The notes under the pieces are model-generated. The model was not told where the DNA came from, did not search any database, and saw only the letters and a list, made by a program, of their open reading frames with translations. 64,000 bases of DNA. Source: an uncultured Clostridia bacterium. Lineage in GTDB: Bacteria; Bacillota; Clostridia; Oscillospirales; Ruminococcaceae. Both the position numbers and the translations under genes were made by a program. The DNA lies in contig CAMVEM010000001.1 of assembly GCA_947166515.1 (NCBI GenBank), positions 27,015 through 91,014 of the forward strand. The letters run 5' to 3'. Below are positions 19,911-29,754 of the stretch, piece by piece; the stretch's first letter is position 1; every line of letters begins with the position of its first letter.

Positions 19911-22900
19911 TGTAATATTCGAGCGTTCGCACTTGCCCCATTCGCCTTTGGTATAATCATACGTAACGGCGCTTTCGACAACATAATTTCCGGAAACATT
20001 CGCGCTGAACATATATGAAGCGTTTCCGTCCTTGTCGGTGTAGATACGTACAAGCTGACCCTCGTTCGAGCACCAGCCGTTTACGCTCTTCGCAAATCTT
20101 CCGCAGCACGGGATAACATCATACACAAGGCTGTACGGCGCCGCGTGGATCGTAACCGTCATTTCCGAACCTGCGGTGCTGCTGCCGGTAATCTGCTTTG
20201 TTACGCTGAGCGTGGGAGTCTTGCTGTTCTCGCTGATCTTTCCGATATAGCGCACAAGCGTGTATACCGAGCCGGATGTTACTTCAAAGCCTGCGTTTCT
20301 GAACTGCTTCTCGGTCATCACTATCGTGGTCGGGAAGTGTCTGTTCAGCTTTACAGTCTGTTTTGCGCCGTTCAGCATGTATGAAACTACTGCGTCGCCC
20401 TGTACCGAAGGAACATAGTTCCTGAGATAAACAACAAGCTGCAGCGCGTAGAGATCATACTTTGTAGCATCCGATGTCAGATATCTCGCAAAGCATTCAG
20501 CCTCGGGAAGATCTATCACGGAAGCTGTGATGAGAGCTGCCGCGGTGAGCTTCTGGCCGCCGTCGGCGTCTATCCACGCCTTTATTTTTCCGTCTGCGTC
20601 CTTTTCGGTCTTTATCTCGGGAACATACTTCATATAGACTTCGTATGCTCCTCTGTAATCGCCGCTCAGAGCGAACGCCGCCGACAGATATATACCGCTT
20701 TCGGCAGTCTCGACCTTGCCACTGTTATAGAGAGCATTCAGCTCACCGAGCACAGGCTCGCCAAGTGCTGCAAGCGCCATATAATCCATGCAGATGTCAG
20801 TCATGGAAGCGTTTCCGGCAAGCTCTGCATAGAAAGCGTCCTTTACTGCATACCTGCTCACCGCTTCGGGAAGCGCCGCACATATCAGCGCGGTGATCTC
20901 GTTGTCCTGAGCCGCTGCAGGAAGCTGTTTTGCGAAACCCTCGGACGTTTCTCCGATGAACGCGCGCACAAGATCTTCTTCCGTAATGTACCCGAGTTCC
21001 ATTTCCGCAAACGCCGAAGCCATTCTCATGTCGAGGCTGTCGCCGTAATAGCACATCAGATCATAAAGTATCTCGGTGCAGAACATATATTCCTTATCAA
21101 AGAATGACAGACGTATCGGGTATTTCGTAGGTTCAATGCCGGAAAGCTCATTTATCTCCGCACCCTTTACGATGTATGTTTCAAGAAGGGTGTCAGTAAC
21201 TGTTATCGGCATTTCCACAGCGTCCGAGCCGCCCGAGTTGGAAGCTCTGAACGTAACGGTATAGCTGCCCTTTTCGAGCTTGCCGAAATTCGCAGTCTCC
21301 TTGGGCGAGATGCTCTTTGTCTGTTCCACGCCGTTTCCGGTGAGCTTAACGCTGATCTTTCCGCCGCTTTCGAGTCCCGCGCAGTTCGCAGATACCGCTA
21401 TATCATCGCCCTCAACGAATTCCTTCTGCATTATGGGCGTGATGAACAGAGAACGTGTCGTAACTATCGGCATCTTCGCAGTACCCGCGTACAGGCGTTC
21501 GCTTCCGTCATCGTACAGCGCAAGCATCGTCACACGCCATGTTGTGAGATTGTCGGGCATCTCTATCGTGAATACCGCGTTTCCGTTATTGTCGGTGACT
21601 GCACTTTCAAAGAAGGCTGTATCACGGAAATCACGTCTTACCGAATCAGAGCCTCCGCCGCCCTTCGCTCCGTCGTTCATTTCGTCCGAAGCGTGCTGTA
21701 TATAGCTTATATACTGTGTAACTTCCGGATAATCTATATATGCATAGATGCCCTTCAGTATATTGACATACTGATCTTCTATCGCAAAAGCAGCCTCGTC
21801 AACAATGCTCATGTGTACGACAGCGTTGCTCAGTGCCTTTCCGTCCTTGTCGGTCGCTTTCACCGTTATCTTCACGGTGTCGCCCGCGTCATATTTGTCT
21901 TCATCGCTCGACGCTTCAAGCGTTATATTGCGCTCGTCCGGGTCGAATTCCAGCACGCCGGTGACAAGCCTGTAAACGTGCTTGCCGTCAAAATATGCTC
22001 CCGCATACTTTGCGTCAGGTATAAGGTCTCTTGTCCCGTCGATCGTAACAATGGTATTGTCGTCAACGGACTTCACGCTGCACGATACGAAATCGCTCTT
22101 GTATATAGCCAGCAGGAGCTGTCCGTTCACAGATGTATCCGGGTCACTGCATACAAGCTTGAAGTTCTTATTCTCACCCTCGGTGAAATATACAGTGCCG
22201 CCGTACCACGCAGTATAGTCATTCTCACTCTCCGAATCGAGCATGAACATCTTTGCTCCGGCCTGTATGCGGTAATAGTAGAGATCCGAGTTCTCCTTGT
22301 ATCCGGGCGCATACAGAGTGAGTTCCATTTTAACATCTCTGTAGCTGGAGTCCTTATACTTGATCGTTACCTGATAATATCCGTTCGTGTCGTCTATCGG
22401 AAGATTTTCAAGGATAGCGCCGTTCGCGCCCGTGCTTACACGATAAGACCCAACGAACGCTTCTTTGTACTCATAGTTATAGATCGGAACATTCTTCTTT
22501 TCGATGTAGTCATAATACGAATCGACTTCGGTCCTTTCCGACCAGTGATGCGTTATTGAAACATCGACCTTGGCGTCACATGCGGCACCTTTGAGTATCT
22601 CATAGCTGTCGTCGCCGGGGCCGCTGTACCAGTATTCATAATCCTTGCCCTTGCGGTACTTAAGGAACTCCTCTGTTTTGCTGAGATCCATTTTGTACGC
22701 GTTCAGCTTTAGCGTGCGGTTATCCTTGTCGTAGTCGTACTGGAGCATAACATCTCTGTAGAACGCAGGAATAGATTTGTAAACATAACCGTATGTGTTC
22801 TCAATGCCGGTTATCATGTAGTAGAACGAAGCCGAGCTGAGATGCCAGTCTGACGAGTCGCTGCCCGAAAGCACTTCTGTTTTGACAGTGCCGTCCTTTC

Positions 22901-24962
22901 CGGTGGTCAGATATTCGTCGGAATCGTATTTGCTGCCGTCCTTCAGTTTGATTCCCTCTGCGGGAGTTCCCTCATAGAACGACGCCTTCAGAGTTATCGG
23001 AACAGGAGTCTCCTGCGGGAACAGCACATAGTCCGGCGTCTCCATATCGAGAACGTAAGTGGGCTTCTCATATTCCCTTATTGAGATATAAGTGTCCTTG
23101 AGCACATATTCGTCACACAGGAGCGATAATCTCCACGCAGAGCCGTGATCCTTGAGTTTTATCTCCGTCGAGAAAGTACCGTCAGCCGCGAGTACAACAT
23201 CCGTTATCTCGCTCTCCGAAAGTCTGACCGCTACTCCGTCCGGAAGAGGCGTATTGTAGGATCTCGGTATGACCGCACCCCAGACATGTATTGTATCGGT
23301 AGGAAGATATGCCGATCTGTCAGTATAGATATATGAATAATACAGATCTTCATATTTCATGTCTTCGGTTCCCGAAAGCACTATGCAGTCTATATATCTG
23401 CTGCTGCCGTTCTCAATGCTCAGAACGGATCTGCCTCCCTCACCGGCTGTATTTATTTTTACTGTGCCGTCGCTGCCGACTTTTCCGGAATATTTCTTCC
23501 CGGATACTTCGAGCGTGACGGAAGCGCCTTCTGCCGGCTTTCCGGTCTCAGTGCTGTTCACGAAGAATATGTTCTCCTCGCCGAGGCTCATAGCATATAC
23601 CGACAGAGGCGAAACTTCGAGCAGATACTGCAGCGACTCGCGTGAACCGGCGAGCGTTATATCCGCGACATAATACCCTTGCGCAAGATCATCCGGCAGG
23701 AGTATGTAGCTTTCTGTCGAACCTTCGCGTGTAAACGGCTGTTCTTTCGACGAGAACACCTCGGTAAGTCCGGAAACATCGGTTTTCGCGTCATCGAACC
23801 TTCCTGCATCGGCGCGCGCCTTGACAGCGGCATAATATGCGTCAGCACCGGCGAAGCTGTAAAGGTGTGTCTCAAATGTCGGGAAATTCTCAAGAAGCTC
23901 CCACGAAAGCTCTATCTGCACGCACGCCTTGTCGTCGGGAATGAACGACTCAGAGAAGCCGCTCGACGAGCTCTGCGTATAGAACGAAGCGCCGTCATTC
24001 ACCGAGCCGGTGCTGAACGAGAAGGTATAGTCCTCGACAAGCTCTTTTCCGAGCGCAGACTTAAGCCCCTTCTTCACAGAAACGGTATAGATCTGTTCGT
24101 ACTTCATACCTTCCGTCGGAATAAAGTAGAGCGTTTTGCCGCGCGTCTCTACCTTTCCGCTTACGTTCGGCGCTACGGAAATGAACTTATCAATTCCGTT
24201 TTCCGCTATCGCTTCTGTAAATGTTATCTCAATACCTGTTTCGGGATTAACATACTGTTCCCCATCTGCGGGATAAACCTTATCAATGACAAATTCCTGC
24301 TCTGTCTCAAAAGCCCAGCTGTCGCAGACGTTGCCCTCATTGTCAAGCGCGAGGAATTTCACGACAACTCCCGATTCTACCGGCTTTTCGCTTCTGAGGA
24401 CAAACGAACCGGCGGACTGTTTTTCAAGAGTAAATGCGTTGATATCAGTGAGCCTGATATGCTCTCTGAGTTCGCTCTCATCTATATCCTTCGAGGTGCT
24501 TAACTTAAGTTTCAGTATTCCTCTGCTCTGCGTCTCATCGTCACTTATCTTCTCGGCGGCGGAAACTATGCTGTTTCCGGCCAGATAACGCTTCACACTG
24601 CCCTGTTCAGGCATCGGCATATCCGGTGCAGTACCCGTGACACCTGTTACGCCTGGCTGTTCTGATATCGTTGCAGCAGCTGTTGTGGTGGTAATATCAG
24701 GATCTGATGTAACGACATTGTTCTGTCCAATAAGCTTAGGCAGAAAAATAACACCAGCTACGGCTGCGGCGATCAGCGCCGCTCCGGAAACTATACCGGC
24801 TATCATTCTGGCAGGTTTCTTTTTGACCGGGACGGGCGCTGCGGGAGCCTGACCGTCCGCTGCGGGAGCATTCCCCGCAGAAGCCGAGCGCCTTGCGGCT
24901 GCCTCTTCAATAATATCGGCATCTACACCGCTGAGAGCGTCGGATATATCTTCTTTTCTCAT
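19899..24962 (-). CDS. Large membrane-anchored alpha-2-macroglobulin-like protein with cytosolic N-terminus
   Basis: 55-aa cytosolic segment + TM + Big_5-like domain + MG2/A2M-like domains (TAFFESAVTDNNGNAVFTIEMPDNLTTWRVTMLAL); 1687 aa. Confidence 0.82.
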   Translation of the reverse strand: MRKEDISDALSGVDADIIEEAAARRSASAGNAPAADGQAPAAPVPVKKKPARMIAGIVSGAALIAAAVAGVIFLPKLIGQNNVVTSDPDITTTTAAATISEQPGVTGVTGTAPDMPMPEQGSVKRYLAGNSIVSAAEKISDDETQSRGILKLKLSTSKDIDESELREHIRLTDINAFTLEKQSAGSFVLRSEKPVESGVVVKFLALDNEGNVCDSWAFETEQEFVIDKVYPADGEQYVNPETGIEITFTEAIAENGIDKFISVAPNVSGKVETRGKTLYFIPTEGMKYEQIYTVSVKKGLKSALGKELVEDYTFSFSTGSVNDGASFYTQSSSSGFSESFIPDDKACVQIELSWELLENFPTFETHLYSFAGADAYYAAVKARADAGRFDDAKTDVSGLTEVFSSKEQPFTREGSTESYILLPDDLAQGYYVADITLAGSRESLQYLLEVSPLSVYAMSLGEENIFFVNSTETGKPAEGASVTLEVSGKKYSGKVGSDGTVKINTAGEGGRSVLSIENGSSRYIDCIVLSGTEDMKYEDLYYSYIYTDRSAYLPTDTIHVWGAVIPRSYNTPLPDGVAVRLSESEITDVVLAADGTFSTEIKLKDHGSAWRLSLLCDEYVLKDTYISIREYEKPTYVLDMETPDYVLFPQETPVPITLKASFYEGTPAEGIKLKDGSKYDSDEYLTTGKDGTVKTEVLSGSDSSDWHLSSASFYYMITGIENTYGYVYKSIPAFYRDVMLQYDYDKDNRTLKLNAYKMDLSKTEEFLKYRKGKDYEYWYSGPGDDSYEILKGAACDAKVDVSITHHWSERTEVDSYYDYIEKKNVPIYNYEYKEAFVGSYRVSTGANGAILENLPIDDTNGYYQVTIKYKDSSYRDVKMELTLYAPGYKENSDLYYYRIQAGAKMFMLDSESENDYTAWYGGTVYFTEGENKNFKLVCSDPDTSVNGQLLLAIYKSDFVSCSVKSVDDNTIVTIDGTRDLIPDAKYAGAYFDGKHVYRLVTGVLEFDPDERNITLEASSDEDKYDAGDTVKITVKATDKDGKALSNAVVHMSIVDEAAFAIEDQYVNILKGIYAYIDYPEVTQYISYIQHASDEMNDGAKGGGGSDSVRRDFRDTAFFESAVTDNNGNAVFTIEMPDNLTTWRVTMLALYDDGSERLYAGTAKMPIVTTRSLFITPIMQKEFVEGDDIAVSANCAGLESGGKISVKLTGNGVEQTKSISPKETANFGKLEKGSYTVTFRASNSGGSDAVEMPITVTDTLLETYIVKGAEINELSGIEPTKYPIRLSFFDKEYMFCTEILYDLMCYYGDSLDMRMASAFAEMELGYITEEDLVRAFIGETSEGFAKQLPAAAQDNEITALICAALPEAVSRYAVKDAFYAELAGNASMTDICMDYMALAALGEPVLGELNALYNSGKVETAESGIYLSAAFALSGDYRGAYEVYMKYVPEIKTEKDADGKIKAWIDADGGQKLTAAALITASVIDLPEAECFARYLTSDATKYDLYALQLVVYLRNYVPSVQGDAVVSYMLNGAKQTVKLNRHFPTTIVMTEKQFRNAGFEVTSGSVYTLVRYIGKISENSKTPTLSVTKQITGSSTAGSEMTVTIHAAPYSLVYDVIPCCGRFAKSVNGWCSNEGQLVRIYTDKDGNASYMFSANVSGNYVVESAVTYDYTKGEWGKCERSNITIKS

Positions 24963-24974
24963 ATTCTTCCTCCT

Positions 24975-25535
24975 TCAGACTTTGAAGCCCTGATCTTCAA
25001 GATATTTTTTCAATCCTTTTCTTGTACGTAAAAGCGAGCTCTTGATCTTTGACTCCGTATAACCGAAGTCAGCGGCTATCTCACTTATAGAGTCACCGAA
25101 ATAATATCTGCACATGAATATGCTTCGCGCTTCCTGCTTTACAGTGCGAAGATATGCGCTGATTGTGCCGGCGAGCAGCCCGAGATCTACATGCTGCTCC
25201 ACGGTATCGGAAGACGAGACGCAATCCGCAAGCTCGTCGAGCGACATTGCGTACTGCGAGGGCGCACGCATTTCGGCGTTGCGCTTTCTGAGCAGAGTGA
25301 TAGAGATGTTGCGGACAAGCGCTCCGAGATAAGTCGAAAGCTTTGACGGAACAGCAGGCGGGATCGACTCCCACGCTTTATAATATGTATCATTCACACA
25401 TTCTGCGCTGTCCTCTCCGCTTCCGAGGATATTACAGGCTATCTTATACAGATAAGCGCCATACTTGTTCTGCGTTTCGCGCAGAGCATTCTCGTTCCGA
25501 GACATAAACATGGATATTATTTCATTGTCTTCCAT
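24975..25535 (-). CDS. RNA polymerase sigma-70 factor, ECF type
   Basis: Region 2 (ALRETQNKYGAYLYKIACNILGSGEDSAECVNDTYYKAWESIPP) and region 4 HTH. Confidence 0.9.
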   Translation of the reverse strand: MEDNEIISMFMSRNENALRETQNKYGAYLYKIACNILGSGEDSAECVNDTYYKAWESIPPAVPSKLSTYLGALVRNISITLLRKRNAEMRAPSQYAMSLDELADCVSSSDTVEQHVDLGLLAGTISAYLRTVKQEARSIFMCRYYFGDSISEIAADFGYTESKIKSSLLRTRKGLKKYLEDQGFKV

Positions 25536-25710
25536 ATATTTTCCTCCATATATATAAACGTAAAAAATTGCGTCAGGTCGCGCGGCAGAGAAAATTTTTC
25601 TTTGTTTTTTCCGGATATTTCTATACCTTTCATATTATAGCATTATTCTAATCAGATTTCAATACATACAGACAAAAACAGCGGACATTCGATCTGTCCG
25701 CTGTTTCTTG

Positions 25711-26079
25711 TCACATAACCCTCGCGGTCTTATCGCCGCGGTGAAATATCAGCGCGACCAGAAGCGCGAATATAACCGCCGCAGTTATACCGCCTGCGCA
25801 GGCTTCAAGACCGCCTGTCATCGCGCCGATAAGTCCGTCGCGCGTTACGGCTTCTCTCACGCCTTTAGCAAGATTATATCCGAATCCCGTCAGCGGGACC
25901 GTTGCACCTGCGCCCGCAAATTCCACGAGCGGCTCATATACGCCGACCGCTCCGAGCACGACTCCCGACACCACGTATGTTACAAGGATCCTTGCCGGAG
26001 TCATCGCCGTCAGGTCGATCAGTAACTGTCCAATGGCGCAGAGAGCACCGCCTATCAGAAATGCCCATAAATAGCTCAT
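25711..26079 (-). CDS. spoVAE: Stage V sporulation protein AE (SpoVAEb)
   Basis: FLIGGALCAIGQLLIDLTAMTPARILVTYVVSGVVLGAVGVYEPLVEFAGAGATVPLTGFG. Confidence 0.92.
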   Translation of the reverse strand: MSYLWAFLIGGALCAIGQLLIDLTAMTPARILVTYVVSGVVLGAVGVYEPLVEFAGAGATVPLTGFGYNLAKGVREAVTRDGLIGAMTGGLEACAGGITAAVIFALLVALIFHRGDKTARVM

Positions 26080-26201
26080 TTTTTCACCCCTCCCCCTGCC
26101 CCTCCCCTTGAGGGGAGGGGGGCTTTTTTGAGGGGGCTTCGCCCCCTCAAACTCCCCGCTTTACCGCATCGGAGTCATTTTTTGAAATACTTGCTCCACT
26201 A

Positions 26202-27215
26202 TTACGTCTGATTCCCGCATATCCACACAGCATGCGAGATACCGGGAATACTCTCTCCCTGCTGCACCAGCGTGGTTGACATAAGAGCACCTGTAGCCGC
26301 GAACAGCACATTCTTCAGCGCCCCGCTTTTTATCTGCGGAAGTATGTGTCCGCAAAGCACCGACGCGCTGCACCCGCAGCCGGAACCGCCTGCGTGAACA
26401 TCCTGCCTTTCACGGTCGAAGATCATCATTCCGCAGTCGTTTGCACGTTCTCCGAGGTCGACACCGTCCTGCATGAACAGGTCGCGCAGAAGTCCGCTGC
26501 CGACATATCCGAGATCGCCTGTCAGTATGAGGTCATAATCTTCGGGGGCTGTGCCGGTATTCTCAAAATGCGTTTTTATAGTATCGTACGCCGCGGGAGC
26601 CATTGCAGCTCCCATATTGTTAGCGTCCTTTATGCCCATATCAATGACCGTGCCTATCGTTACCGCTTTCACATACGGCGGTCCGGCATGATCTCCGACT
26701 ATTGCGCAGCCGCTCGCGGTTGCAGTCCACTGGGAAGTCGGGGGACGCTGCCCGCCGTAGGTCTCCGGGAATCTGAACTGCCGCTCCGCCGAGCAGAAAT
26801 GCGACGATGTCATAGCAAGATCAAGCGTTCCCGGGTGGTCGTCGGCAAACACCGACGCGAGCGCGAGTGATTCCGCCATAGTTGAACACGCTCCGTACAG
26901 TCCGAGAAAACGTATGCCGTTGTTTCGCATATTGTATGCCGAGCTTGTACACTGATTGAGCAGGTCCCCCGCAAACGCAAAAGTGATGTCGCTTATCGAA
27001 AGTCTGCCCTTTATGAGAGCCTGTTCCATCGCACGCTGCTGCAGCCGGCTCTCGGACTTCTCCCATGTTCCCTCGCCGAAGGTCGAATCTTCGCTGACAT
27101 AGTCGAAGCAGCTCCCGAGAGGGCCCTCGCCCTCCATTCGCCCGGCAGCCGAGCCGTATGCGACTATCGACGGCATAGTATCAAGCATTATTGTTCCGTT
27201 TTTCAAGAATCTGCT
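26202..27215 (-). CDS. spoVAD: Stage V sporulation protein AD
   Basis: Thiolase-like; between spoVAE and spoVAC; start MSRFLKNGTIMLD. Confidence 0.93.
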   Translation of the reverse strand, partial: SRFLKNGTIMLDTMPSIVAYGSAAGRMEGEGPLGSCFDYVSEDSTFGEGTWEKSESRLQQRAMEQALIKGRLSISDITFAFAGDLLNQCTSSAYNMRNNGIRFLGLYGACSTMAESLALASVFADDHPGTLDLAMTSSHFCSAERQFRFPETYGGQRPPTSQWTATASGCAIVGDHAGPPYVKAVTIGTVIDMGIKDANNMGAAMAPAAYDTIKTHFENTGTAPEDYDLILTGDLGYVGSGLLRDLFMQDGVDLGERANDCGMMIFDRERQDVHAGGSGCGCSASVLCGHILPQIKSGALKNVLFAATGALMSTTLVQQGESIPGISHAVWICGNQT

Positions 27216-27231
27216 CATTTCGGTTCCTTTC

Positions 27232-27675
27232 TCAGCCGTTCTGCACCGCAAAAAGTATTATCCCGTATATCGCCGATGCGGCAAGACCGTAAACTATCAC
27301 CGGTCCCGCGATTATGAATATCTTCGCTCCGACGCCGAGAACATATCCCTCTGTCTTGAATTCAAGCGCCGGCGACACCACAGCGTTTGCAAATCCGGTT
27401 ATAGGTACGAGGGTCCCCGCGCCGGCGTGCTTTGCGAGCTTGTCGTACAATCCGAATCCTGTGAGCACCGCACTTAAGAACACCAGCGTCACAGATGTCA
27501 GCGTTCCCGCGATCGCCTCATCTCCGGTAAGATATTTATAAGCGTCAAGCAGCCCCTGACCGGCGCAGCAGATAAGACCGCCTACCAGAAACGCCATAGG
27601 CACTGTCCTGTACATTTTCGTATTCGGCGAATGCAGCTTTGTGAGCCTGCTATATTCGTTTTCCGTCATTTTCAT
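27232..27675 (-). CDS. spoVAC: Stage V sporulation protein AC
   Basis: FLVGGLICCAGQGLLDAYKYLTG...FGLYDKLAKHAGAGTLVPITGFANAV; start chosen after RBS aaaggaaatgatgtt. Confidence 0.92.
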   Translation of the reverse strand: MKMTENEYSRLTKLHSPNTKMYRTVPMAFLVGGLICCAGQGLLDAYKYLTGDEAIAGTLTSVTLVFLSAVLTGFGLYDKLAKHAGAGTLVPITGFANAVVSPALEFKTEGYVLGVGAKIFIIAGPVIVYGLAASAIYGIILFAVQNG

Positions 27676-27895
27676 AACATCATTTCCTTTCATTCCGGAA
27701 TGTTGTATCGTTATTTTCTGCGATAAACACGGATTTATAAAAGGAAAAAGTTTGAAAATATGTTTACCCACCCCGCGCCCCTCATGTTAGCTGCCGAACC
27801 CTCATTTTTCGGTCTTCCGAAGCCGCTCTGTATGCCGATGACAAAAAAATTTTAAAAAACTATTGACAACAGAGAAAAAAAGTGATATATTATGT

Positions 27896-27922
27896 TTAGC
27901 ACTCAAAGAGATAGAGTGCTAA
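27896..27922 (+). promoter_or_regulatory. CIRCE element (HrcA operator)
   Basis: TTAGCACTC-N9-GAGTGCTAA, perfect inverted repeat upstream of hrcA. Confidence 0.97.
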
Positions 27923-27977
27923 CACTCAGACAACAAGACTGCTAAAAGTTCAGGATATTCCGAAAGAGGGCGGTGGA

Positions 27978-29042
27978 ATGGAGAAGCGTGCGTACAAAAT
28001 ACTTGATATAATAGTTGACGAGTATATCCGTACCGGCGAGCCTATCGGTTCAAAGACCGTGCAGGAGCTGCTCGACGTGAAAGTCTCCTCCGCTACCGTC
28101 AGAAACGAAATGGCGTCGCTCGAACAGCAGGGACTGCTCGAACACCCGCACACATCGGCAGGAAGAGTCCCCACATATAAGGGGCTCCGGCTGTATATAA
28201 GCCGCCTTGCACAGCAGCAGCTGCCAGAAGAGGATAAACAGAAAATAGACGACATCTTTGAAGAATTCGATGGCATGACCGACGAGGTCATAATCGAAAA
28301 CGCGGCAAGAGCACTGTCCGAGTTCACGAACTGCGCAATAGTTTCCGCAAACGATTCAAACAAATTCTCGGTGATAACAAAGGTCGAAGTCATACCGACC
28401 GGACGCAGAATGTACGTTCTGATGATGATGACATCCGGCGGCGGCGTAAAGAACCGCGTATGCAGACTATCATTTGACCTGACGAACGATCAGGTCGATT
28501 TCTTCCGCGATTTCGTCAATAAGAACCTCGAAGGCGTGAATATCAGCGAACTGTCGGACGAATATATCGATAACCTGTCCGCAGCGCTCGGAAGCTACGT
28601 TATGACGCTCTCTCCCCTGCTCAAAGGAATAGCTGATCTCTCTGCGGATATGATAAGCGAGAGAGTCCATATCGAGGGCGAGGAAAACCTTATAGAATGC
28701 CCCGAGCTCAAAGGCAACGAGATAGCTAAGGTGCTGAGGCAGAAAGAAGCGCTCACAGCGGCGTTTGACAATACGTTCTCCGGAATAAACGTGCTGTTCG
28801 GAGAAGAGAGCGAAACGTTCGTCATCTCGAATTCGAGCATGATAACCGGAACATTCAGCAAGGACGGAGAAAACGCAGGCGGATTCGGCGCAATAGGCCC
28901 GATGAGGCTCGAATACAAGAAGATAATCCCTTATATAGAATATTTCACTAATAAAGTTTCGGATATGATCTCAAGAGATCGCGGCTGTCCGGAAGGAGAT
29001 GATATAAATGAAACTAAGGAGGAAAAGAAAGATGGGTCATGA
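27978..29042 (+). CDS. hrcA: Heat-inducible transcriptional repressor HrcA
   Basis: RAYKILDIIVDEYIRTGEPIGSKTVQELL...SSATVRNEMASLEQQGLLEHPHTSAGRVPT. Confidence 0.97.
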   Translation: MEKRAYKILDIIVDEYIRTGEPIGSKTVQELLDVKVSSATVRNEMASLEQQGLLEHPHTSAGRVPTYKGLRLYISRLAQQQLPEEDKQKIDDIFEEFDGMTDEVIIENAARALSEFTNCAIVSANDSNKFSVITKVEVIPTGRRMYVLMMMTSGGGVKNRVCRLSFDLTNDQVDFFRDFVNKNLEGVNISELSDEYIDNLSAALGSYVMTLSPLLKGIADLSADMISERVHIEGEENLIECPELKGNEIAKVLRQKEALTAAFDNTFSGINVLFGEESETFVISNSSMITGTFSKDGENAGGFGAIGPMRLEYKKIIPYIEYFTNKVSDMISRDRGCPEGDDINETKEEKKDGS

Positions 29043-29589
29043 AAAAAATGAAGACGAGTTATTAGAAGAAAAAGAAGAAGGACTTCCGGAAAATGACAAA
29101 GACGAAGACAAGGACAGCGAAAGCGCATCCGATAATCAGTCAGTCGAAGTCATAGAGCCGGAGAAAGAAAAGAAAGAAGACGAAGCCGCAAAGCTGAAAG
29201 ATCAGCTTATGCGCACAATGGCGGAGTACGACAACTACCGAAAGCGTACCGCGAAGGAAAAGACCGAGATGATGCCGGATATCACGGCAAGAGTGGTCAC
29301 GGAGTTTCTTCCGGTGCTCGACAACCTCGAAAGAGCGCTTGCCGCGGACTGCTCGGACGAGAGCTACAAAAAAGGCGTGCAGATGATATATGATTCGTTC
29401 ATCGAAACACTCGACAAGCTCGGTGTCGAAAAGGTCCCGACAGAGGATTTCGACCCCTCGATGCATCAGGCGGTACAGCAGGTCCAGAGCGACGACCACG
29501 ATACCGGAAAGATCGTCACAGTGTTCCAGAACGGCTACCGTCTCGGAACAAAAGTGCTGAGATTTGCAATGGTATCAGTCGCACAGTAG
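29032..29589 (+). CDS. grpE: Nucleotide exchange factor GrpE
   Basis: YDNYRKRTAKEKTEM...FLPVLDNLERAL; overlaps hrcA end; RBS aaggagg. Confidence 0.96.
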   Translation: MGHEKNEDELLEEKEEGLPENDKDEDKDSESASDNQSVEVIEPEKEKKEDEAAKLKDQLMRTMAEYDNYRKRTAKEKTEMMPDITARVVTEFLPVLDNLERALAADCSDESYKKGVQMIYDSFIETLDKLGVEKVPTEDFDPSMHQAVQQVQSDDHDTGKIVTVFQNGYRLGTKVLRFAMVSVAQ

Positions 29590-29596
29590 CAGTGAG

Positions 29597-29702
29597 ATTT
29601 GTCGCTGACGCTTGAGATTTGGGGCTCCGCCCCAAACCCCGCTCCTTTTCGAACGCGAAAAGGAGCAAAAGCGAATCGCTTCGCAATTTATACGCGAAGT
29701 CA
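29597..29702 (-). repeat. Intergenic repeat family A copy (opposite orientation)
   Basis: Reverse complement gcgaagcgattcgcttttgctccttttcgcgttcgaaaaggagcgggg...ggagccccaaatctcaagcg. Confidence 0.7.
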
Positions 29703-29754
29703 AATCTTAAAAGACATTTCAATAATAAAAATAAATCTTTAGGAGGCAATTATT

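Noticed and set aside
28470-28670. Small antisense ORFs in the heat-shock operon
   Set aside because: Overlap conserved hrcA/grpE/dnaK on the opposite strand without RBS or homology.
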